A program made the position numbers and the translations under genes. 64,000 nucleotides of DNA from an uncultured Prevotellaceae bacterium (lineage in GTDB: Bacteria; Bacteroidota; Bacteroidia; Bacteroidales; Bacteroidaceae), in contig CADASP010000005.1 of the NCBI GenBank assembly GCA_902790625.1, positions 124,001 through 188,000 of the forward strand, in the 5' to 3' direction. This document shows positions 58,841 to 64,000 of this stretch, one piece after another (within the stretch, counting starts at the first letter, position 1; each line of letters starts with the position of its first letter). The notes beneath the pieces are model-generated. The model saw only the letters and a program-made list of their open reading frames with translations. It was not told the origin of the DNA and did not search any database.

Positions 58841-61285
58841 TTAATAGACGTAGACTTTGAAATTCTTGACCGCTCCTGGTGCTCCCTGCTCAGCACGTGG
58901 CAAGTACTCCAGGGCGCTGATGCTCTGCACCGAGCCGAGGTCGACGACCAGCAGGTGGGGTGCCGTGGCACTGCGCTCCGTCTGCCAATAGGTCGACTCC
59001 TGCAAGTCGAAGACCTTGTCGCCAAGGTGGTTGCCGTTCTCCTCTTCCGAGCTGGCATACTTCGTCTTCCACGGTTCGCGGCTCAGGCGCTTGCCGTCGG
59101 CACCCTGCAGATAAATCTCGGCAATGGCCACGCGGTCGGCGTCCTTCTGTGTGGAGAGCACCTCGATGGCGAGGTAGCGGCCCATGGCGGGAGCGCTGAA
59201 CTTGAAGGTCTGCCAGCCGTTGCCGGCCTTTGCGGTGGCTGAGCCACCGCCTACGGAGAAGGCGACGGGCGTGGCGGAGTTGAGGTCGGGCTTGTCGCCG
59301 ATGTTGTTGTGCTTGTTGCTCTTCTCCAGTTGGAGCTTGTTCAGCTCAGGCTCGGCCTGGCCCCAGACAACGGCCTCGCGGGGGCCGACGATGTCGAGGA
59401 CGATGATTTCGTTCCGTCCCTTCTTCAGCCAGCAGCCGGGCACGTAGAGCGTCTGCTGCGGGCCTATCGACCAAATGCGGCCCATGGCATGGCCATTCAC
59501 CCATACCTGGCCCTTGCCCCATGTCTCGAAGTTCAGGAACGTGTCGCCCACCTTATTAATATTAAAGTAGCCACGGTAGTAGCCGCGCTTGGTGACGAGG
59601 TCGAGGCCATCGGTGTTCCATTTGAGTGGGGTGCCAAGGCGCATGCCCTTGTCGGGCTGTGAGTGGTCGATGTTGTGTACAAAGGCATCGGTGGCCTTCT
59701 CATAGGTGTCGGGCAGTGCCAGCTGCCTCCATCCACGTGGTTTCCATGTGGTCTCTACGCCGTCAATCTCTGCTTGAAGGGTCACATCGCTCACAATGCC
59801 TTTGAAGTCCTTGATGGCACGTCCGAAGTTGATGCGCCCCATGGCCTCCACGAGTATCTCCAGCTCGTCGCCCTTCTTCACAGGGGGCAGCGTGAGGCTT
59901 TTCTCGTTCTTCACGCGGTCAATCTTGCCGATGTACTTGCCATTGATGAAGACCTGGGCGTAGTCGTGGAAGTCGGCCGTCAGCGTGCTGGGCTTGCTAA
60001 TCTCGGGCAGGCGTGTGTCGTAGAGCATGGTGCCCCAACCCAAATCCATCTCCTCGAAGGTCTTGAGCTCGCCCTTGTGGACGGTCGTCTTGTCATCAGT
60101 GCCATTGAGGATGGAGGAGAACTCCTTCAGCTCGAACTTCGGCACAGTGATGATGGGCATGGGAGCCTTGGGCACGGCGGGTAAGCCCCCCTTCCGTCCC
60201 CCGAGGGGGAAACCGTTGGCATCGTATTTCTCCATCATCTTGCGCAGTTCCCAGAACTTCGGGGTGGCGAGGCCCCATTCGTTGATGGGAGCATCGTAGT
60301 CGTAAGAGGTGACATCGGGGGCGAAGCCCGGACTGTTGGCACCGGCCCAGTGGCCGAAGGAAGTTCCGCCGTGAGTCATATAGAGCGAGAAGGAGATGCC
60401 TTTCGAAAGCATTTCGTCCATACCCTCCACCATATCCTTGGCGGGGCGCGTCTCGTGGCGGGCGCCCCACTTGTCGAACCAGCCGCTCCAGAACTCTGAA
60501 CACATCTTCGGGGCGTTGGGGCGCAGCTGGCCAAGGCGGCGGAACTGCTGGTCGATGTTGGCACCCGTGCCGAAGTTCATCGTCCACGTCAGGTCTTCGA
60601 GGCCATTCTTCTCGAAGTTCGACGACCAGTCGCACTGGAAGAGCGACAGTTCCTTGCCATAGATGCCGCGCAGGCAGTCGCGAATCTCAGAGACGTATGG
60701 TTTGTCCTCGCCATACGAACCGTACTCGTTCTCCACCTGAATCATGATGATGGGTCCGCCGTTCTGGATGGTGAGGGGCTTTAGTTGCTCACCCACCTTC
60801 TCCTCGAAGATTTTCACGCGCTCCATGAAATAAGGGTCGCGCTCGCGTAGGCGTATATCCTTTTTCTTTAGCAGCCACCAAGGCAGACCGCCCATCTCCC
60901 ACTCTGCACATACGTAAGGGCCGGGCCGCACAATGACGTACATGCCGTTCTTCTGCGCCAGACGGCAGAACTCGGCCACATCGTTGTTGCCTGTGAAGTC
61001 GAACTCGCCCTCGCGCTGCTCATGGATGTTCCAGAACACATAGAGGCACAACGTGTTCATGCCCAGTGCCTTACACATCTTGATACGGTGCTCCCAATAG
61101 GGTCGCGGGATGCGGGGGTAATGCACTTCGGCCGCCTTCACGATGAAGGGCTGGCCATTCAACAGGAACGTCTTGTCGCCAACGGTGAACGTACCGGGCT
61201 TCTTTTCGGCAGCGTGCATGGTAGCAGGAACGAGAAGCATGCAAGCCGCCAGCACCAGCCATTGGAATAGTCTTTTTGGTGTCAT
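58841..61285 (-). CDS. GH35 beta-galactosidase with C-terminal discoidin-like domain
   Basis: 814 residues, signal peptide to about residue 25 (TMHA-AEKK). The GH35 barrel has acid/base Glu187 in QVENEYGS, nucleophile Glu264 in CSEFWSGWFDKWG, and a sandwich region VWVNGHAMGRIWSIGPQQTL. The last ~140 residues resemble an F5/8 type C domain (YLAIEVLSTQKDADRVAIAE). It removes terminal beta-galactose from oligosaccharides or glycoproteins in the periplasm or at the surface. Odd: GFPLGGRKGGLPA near residue 360 comes from a palindrome like those in dxs and cvfB. It has a possible -7 box at 61313-61320 and ends in a strong terminator. Confidence 0.92.
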   Translation of the reverse strand: MTPKRLFQWLVLAACMLLVPATMHAAEKKPGTFTVGDKTFLLNGQPFIVKAAEVHYPRIPRPYWEHRIKMCKALGMNTLCLYVFWNIHEQREGEFDFTGNNDVAEFCRLAQKNGMYVIVRPGPYVCAEWEMGGLPWWLLKKKDIRLRERDPYFMERVKIFEEKVGEQLKPLTIQNGGPIIMIQVENEYGSYGEDKPYVSEIRDCLRGIYGKELSLFQCDWSSNFEKNGLEDLTWTMNFGTGANIDQQFRRLGQLRPNAPKMCSEFWSGWFDKWGARHETRPAKDMVEGMDEMLSKGISFSLYMTHGGTSFGHWAGANSPGFAPDVTSYDYDAPINEWGLATPKFWELRKMMEKYDANGFPLGGRKGGLPAVPKAPMPIITVPKFELKEFSSILNGTDDKTTVHKGELKTFEEMDLGWGTMLYDTRLPEISKPSTLTADFHDYAQVFINGKYIGKIDRVKNEKSLTLPPVKKGDELEILVEAMGRINFGRAIKDFKGIVSDVTLQAEIDGVETTWKPRGWRQLALPDTYEKATDAFVHNIDHSQPDKGMRLGTPLKWNTDGLDLVTKRGYYRGYFNINKVGDTFLNFETWGKGQVWVNGHAMGRIWSIGPQQTLYVPGCWLKKGRNEIIVLDIVGPREAVVWGQAEPELNKLQLEKSNKHNNIGDKPDLNSATPVAFSVGGGSATAKAGNGWQTFKFSAPAMGRYLAIEVLSTQKDADRVAIAEIYLQGADGKRLSREPWKTKYASSEEENGNHLGDKVFDLQESTYWQTERSATAPHLLVVDLGSVQSISALEYLPRAEQGAPGAVKNFKVYVY
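60184..60218. repeat. Palindromic element inside the GH35 gene
   Basis: CCCCCCTTCCGTCCCCCGAG and GGGGGAAACCG form the same C-run/G-run layout as the dxs elements but lack the TATAGTTTT tail, so this copy may be decayed. Confidence 0.65.
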
Positions 61286-61312
61286 AAAAATTGCTTTGTT
61301 TTAAGTTTTTTG

Positions 61313-61320
61313 CAAAGTTA
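61313..61320 (-). promoter_or_regulatory. -7 box of the GH35 gene
   Basis: Minus-strand TAACTTTG, 28 bases before the ATG; the -33 box is weak. Confidence 0.5.
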
Positions 61321-61365
61321 CGAAGAATTTTTTAAAAATGGCAATTCTGAAACTATTTTTTTTTG

Positions 61366-61373
61366 TACCTTTG
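61366..61373 (+). promoter_or_regulatory. -7 box of the PurF-like gene
   Basis: TACCTTTG, followed by GCACGC; no clear -33 TTTG. The ATG at 61400 follows by about 26 bases. Confidence 0.6.
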
Positions 61374-61399
61374 CACGCACATACACACAAAAAACACTT

Positions 61400-62875
61400 A
61401 TGGGCGGCTTTTTCGGAACCATCAGCACTCGCGATTGCGTAAACGACTTGTTTTACGGAACCGATTACAACTCACATCTTGGCACGCGCCGCGCAGGCCT
61501 CGTCACTTTCGACCCTGAGAAAGGTTTTTCGCGCAGCATCCACTCGCTGGAGCGCGACTATTTCCGCTCGAAGTTTGAGGACGAGTTGCACGAATTCAAA
61601 GGCAACCAAGGCCTGGGCGTCATCAGCGACACCGACCCACAACCCATCATCATCAACTCACACCTGGGGCGCTACGCCGTGGTGACGGTAGCTAAAATCA
61701 ACAACCTGCGCGAGATTGCCGACGAGCTGCTGGCGCAGCGCATGCACCTGAGCGAGCAGAGCGCCAACAACCTGAACCAGACTGAGCTGGTGGCCCTGCT
61801 CATCAACATGGGCAGCAGCTTCGTGGATGGCATCAACCTGGTGTATCACAAGATTCGAGGCTCCTGCTCGATGCTCATCCTGACCGAAGACGGCATCATC
61901 GCCGCCCGCGACTTCCTGGGCCGCACGCCCATCGTCATCGGTCGCAAGGAGGTGCACCGCCTGTCGCCCATTGGCACCGACGACTGCGTGATGGCCTACG
62001 CCGCCAGCAGCGAGAGCACCAGCTTCCCCAACCTCGACTACAAGACCGTGCGCGACGTGGGGCCTGGCGAGATTGTCAGGCTGCGAGCCACCTCGATGGA
62101 GGTGCTGCAACCCGCCTTCAAGCGCTGTCAGATTTGTTCGTTCCTCTGGGTCTACTATGGTTTTCCCGCCTCGTGCTACGAGGGCATCAACGCCGAGGAT
62201 GTGCGCGAGCGCGACGGCAAGTTGATGGGCGAGCGCGACAACGTGGAGGCCGACCTGGTGTGCGGCATCCCCGACAGCGGCGTGGGCATGGCCATGGGCT
62301 ATTCCGAGGGCAGCGGCATCCCCTACAAGCGTGCTGTGCTGAAGTACACCCCCACGTGGCCCCGCTCGTTCACGCCCAGCGACCAAAGCCGACGCCGCTT
62401 GGTGGCCAAGATGAAGCTCATCCCCAACGAGGCGCTGCTGCGCGGACAGCGCGTGGTGTTCTGCGACGACAGCATCGTGCGCGGCACCCAGCTGCGCGAC
62501 AACGTGCGCGAATTTGTGCAGAACGGTGCCCGCGAGGTGCACGTGCGCATCAGTTGCCCGCCCCTCGTCTATGGTTGCCCCTTCATCGGCTTCACCAACT
62601 CCAAGACCGACATGGAGCTGATTTCGCGCCAAATCATCCGCGACTTCGAGGGCGACGACCACACCCATCTGGACCAATATGCCAAAGCCGACACCCCGCA
62701 GTATCAGCACATGGTCGACGAGATAGCGCGCCGACTGGGCCTGACATCGCTGAAGTTTGCCCGGCTGGAAGACCTCATCAACGCCATAGGACTGCCCAAG
62801 AGCCATGTGTGCACCCACTGCTTCGACGGCTCCAGCTACGACCAGCAGCAGGGCGACGGCGAGTTCTTCGGATAA
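61400..62875 (+). CDS. PurF-like amidophosphoribosyltransferase homologue without the N-terminal Cys
   Basis: Start MGGFFGTISTRDCVNDLFYG, just after the -7 box; 491 residues. The N-terminal half has the glutamine amidotransferase (Ntn) fold and the C-terminal half the phosphoribosyltransferase fold with a clear PRPP loop VVFCDDSIVRGTQ. In true PurF the residue after the first Met is the catalytic Cys (MCGI); here it is Gly, so glutamine hydrolysis should not work unless another Cys serves. I recall similar copies in other Bacteroidota. It might use ammonia directly, act in a different pathway, or regulate. It is followed 28 bases later by nnr. Confidence 0.85.
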   Translation: MGGFFGTISTRDCVNDLFYGTDYNSHLGTRRAGLVTFDPEKGFSRSIHSLERDYFRSKFEDELHEFKGNQGLGVISDTDPQPIIINSHLGRYAVVTVAKINNLREIADELLAQRMHLSEQSANNLNQTELVALLINMGSSFVDGINLVYHKIRGSCSMLILTEDGIIAARDFLGRTPIVIGRKEVHRLSPIGTDDCVMAYAASSESTSFPNLDYKTVRDVGPGEIVRLRATSMEVLQPAFKRCQICSFLWVYYGFPASCYEGINAEDVRERDGKLMGERDNVEADLVCGIPDSGVGMAMGYSEGSGIPYKRAVLKYTPTWPRSFTPSDQSRRRLVAKMKLIPNEALLRGQRVVFCDDSIVRGTQLRDNVREFVQNGAREVHVRISCPPLVYGCPFIGFTNSKTDMELISRQIIRDFEGDDHTHLDQYAKADTPQYQHMVDEIARRLGLTSLKFARLEDLINAIGLPKSHVCTHCFDGSSYDQQQGDGEFFG

Positions 62876-62903
62876 ACAACACACCATTATTGAACTGCTG
62901 CCT

Positions 62904-64000
62904 ATGAAGATATTCACCGCCACACAAATACACGAGCTCGACAACTACACCATCGAGCACGAACCCATCAAGTCCATCGACCTGATGGAGCGTGCTGCCC
63001 ACGAAATCACCATGGCCATCACCGACCGCTGGGACAGCAGCGTGCCCGTGGTGGTGTTTGCCGGCCCTGGCAACAACGGCGGCGACGCCCTCGCCGTGGC
63101 GCGCATGCTCACCGACCAAGGCTACCAGGTGCAGACCTTCCTCTTCAACATCAGCGGCAAGCTCTCGGCCGAATGCTCCGAGAACAAGCAGCGGTTGGTG
63201 ACGAAGAAGGGGCGCCCCCTGCTGACCGAGGTGACGCAGGAGTTCGACCCGCCCCAGCTGGAGCGCGGCATGCTCGTCGTCGACGGCCTCTTCGGTTCGG
63301 GGCAAAACAAGCCACTGGCCGGAGGCTTCGCCTCGTTGGTGAAATACATCAACAACTCGAAGGCCGAGGTGGTGAGCATCGACATGCCCTCGGGACTGAT
63401 GACCGAGGACAACGCCTACAACGTGCGTGCCAACATTGTGCGCGCCACGCTGACGCTGACGCTGGGACAGCCGAAGCTGAGCTTCCTCTTTGCCGAGCAT
63501 CAGCAGTTTGTGGGCGAGGTGCAAGTGCTCGACATCGGACTGAGCCAAGAAGGCATACAGAGAATCGATGCCCCCTACACGCTCACCGGTATCGACGACG
63601 TAGCACCCCTGCTGCGACCCCGCGACCCCTTTGCCCACAAGGGCACCATGGGCCACGCCCTGCTGGTGGGCGGCAGCTATGGCATGGCTGGGGCGGCGGT
63701 GCTGGCTGCCCGCGCCTGCATGAGGGCCGGCGTAGGCAAGCTGACGGTGCATACGCCCCGCCGCAACATGCCCATCCTGCAGACGACCATCCCCGAGGCG
63801 GTGATACACACCGACCGCGAAGAGACCACCTTCAGCGAGGCCGTGCCCACCGACGATTTCCAGGCTGTGGCCATAGGCCCCGGACTGGGCACCAGCGAGC
63901 AGACGGCCATCGCCATGATAGCCCAGTTGCGCCGCGCACAGTGCCCCGTGGTGGCCGATGCCGACGCGCTGAACATCCTCGCCGCCAAGCATGCCTGGAT
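62904..64000 (+). CDS. nnr: NAD(P)H-hydrate repair enzyme Nnr (epimerase plus dehydratase), runs off the window
   Basis: ATG at 62904 (MKIFTATQIHELDNYTIEHE); open to the last base, so the 3' end is missing. N-terminal YjeF epimerase domain with VVFAGPGNNGGDALAVARML, then the start of the ADP/ATP-dependent dehydratase domain (FAHKGTMGHALLVGGSYGMAG, AVAIGPGLGTSE, DADALNILA). It repairs damaged NAD(P)H hydrates. Spaced 28 bases after the PurF-like gene, probably in the same operon. Confidence 0.93.
   Translation, partial: MKIFTATQIHELDNYTIEHEPIKSIDLMERAAHEITMAITDRWDSSVPVVVFAGPGNNGGDALAVARMLTDQGYQVQTFLFNISGKLSAECSENKQRLVTKKGRPLLTEVTQEFDPPQLERGMLVVDGLFGSGQNKPLAGGFASLVKYINNSKAEVVSIDMPSGLMTEDNAYNVRANIVRATLTLTLGQPKLSFLFAEHQQFVGEVQVLDIGLSQEGIQRIDAPYTLTGIDDVAPLLRPRDPFAHKGTMGHALLVGGSYGMAGAAVLAARACMRAGVGKLTVHTPRRNMPILQTTIPEAVIHTDREETTFSEAVPTDDFQAVAIGPGLGTSEQTAIAMIAQLRRAQCPVVADADALNILAAKHAW

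Overview
The window looks like the chromosome of a Bacteroidota bacterium, most likely Prevotella-like. Evidence: two SusC/SusD systems, many promoters of the Bacteroides type (TTTG-N19-TAnnTTTG), almost no Shine-Dalgarno sequences, Bacteroidota gene blocks such as ndk-DUF4492-cydAB, a DUF6377 membrane regulator, and a fairly GC-rich coding sequence. I see no rRNA, tRNA, CRISPR array, transposase or phage gene.

Layout. 416-23789 is a large polysaccharide utilisation locus (PUL). A minus-strand operon runs from susC (start 17115) through susD, a surface glycan-binding lipoprotein, two small lipoproteins, a GH30, a multi-module secreted glycan-binding-like protein, a lyase-GH88 fusion and a GH3. 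A divergent plus-strand operon (17796-22088) encodes a GH16-GH18 fusion and two ThuA-like proteins, and ends tail to tail with a DUF6377 membrane regulator. The enzyme set (beta-1,3-glucanase, chitinase, probable beta-1,6-glucanase, beta-glucosidase, polyuronate lyase and unsaturated uronyl hydrolase) fits a fungal cell wall better than any plant polymer; this is inference. 23956-27668 holds a lipoprotein and indolepyruvate oxidoreductase iorA/iorB, split by a GxxExxY gene that is flanked by inverted repeats. 28116-32475 holds a giant secreted Ig-like protein and a 44-residue ORF. 33784-39873 holds a TGS-uridine kinase, a lone LytTR protein, ndk, DUF4492 and cydAB. 39966-50000 is a minus-strand housekeeping block (trkA, dxs, cysteine desulfidase family, cvfB, lolD, antiporter, TerC). 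50065-51216 is an AAA ATPase with palindromic operator-like repeats. 52428-58482 is a second SusCD operon without glycosidases, resembling the B. thetaiotaomicron BT2261-2264 peptide-binding system, followed by a GH35 gene. The end carries a PurF-like protein and a truncated nnr.

The most unusual signal is not a gene. At least ten ordinary protein genes (GH3, dxs, cvfB, lolD, terC, the uridine kinase, iorA, GH35, the DUF6377 regulator, perhaps the desulfidase gene) carry in-frame insertions or tails made of short palindromic or tandem repeats. Related repeats also lie between genes. They fall into recognisable families and sit in loops or at termini, so the reading frame survives. This looks like a system of small mobile palindromes that add peptide segments to host proteins, comparable in principle to Rickettsia palindromic elements. 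Starts were moved inward from the longest ORF wherever the upstream part held a promoter, a non-ATG start or no signal peptide.
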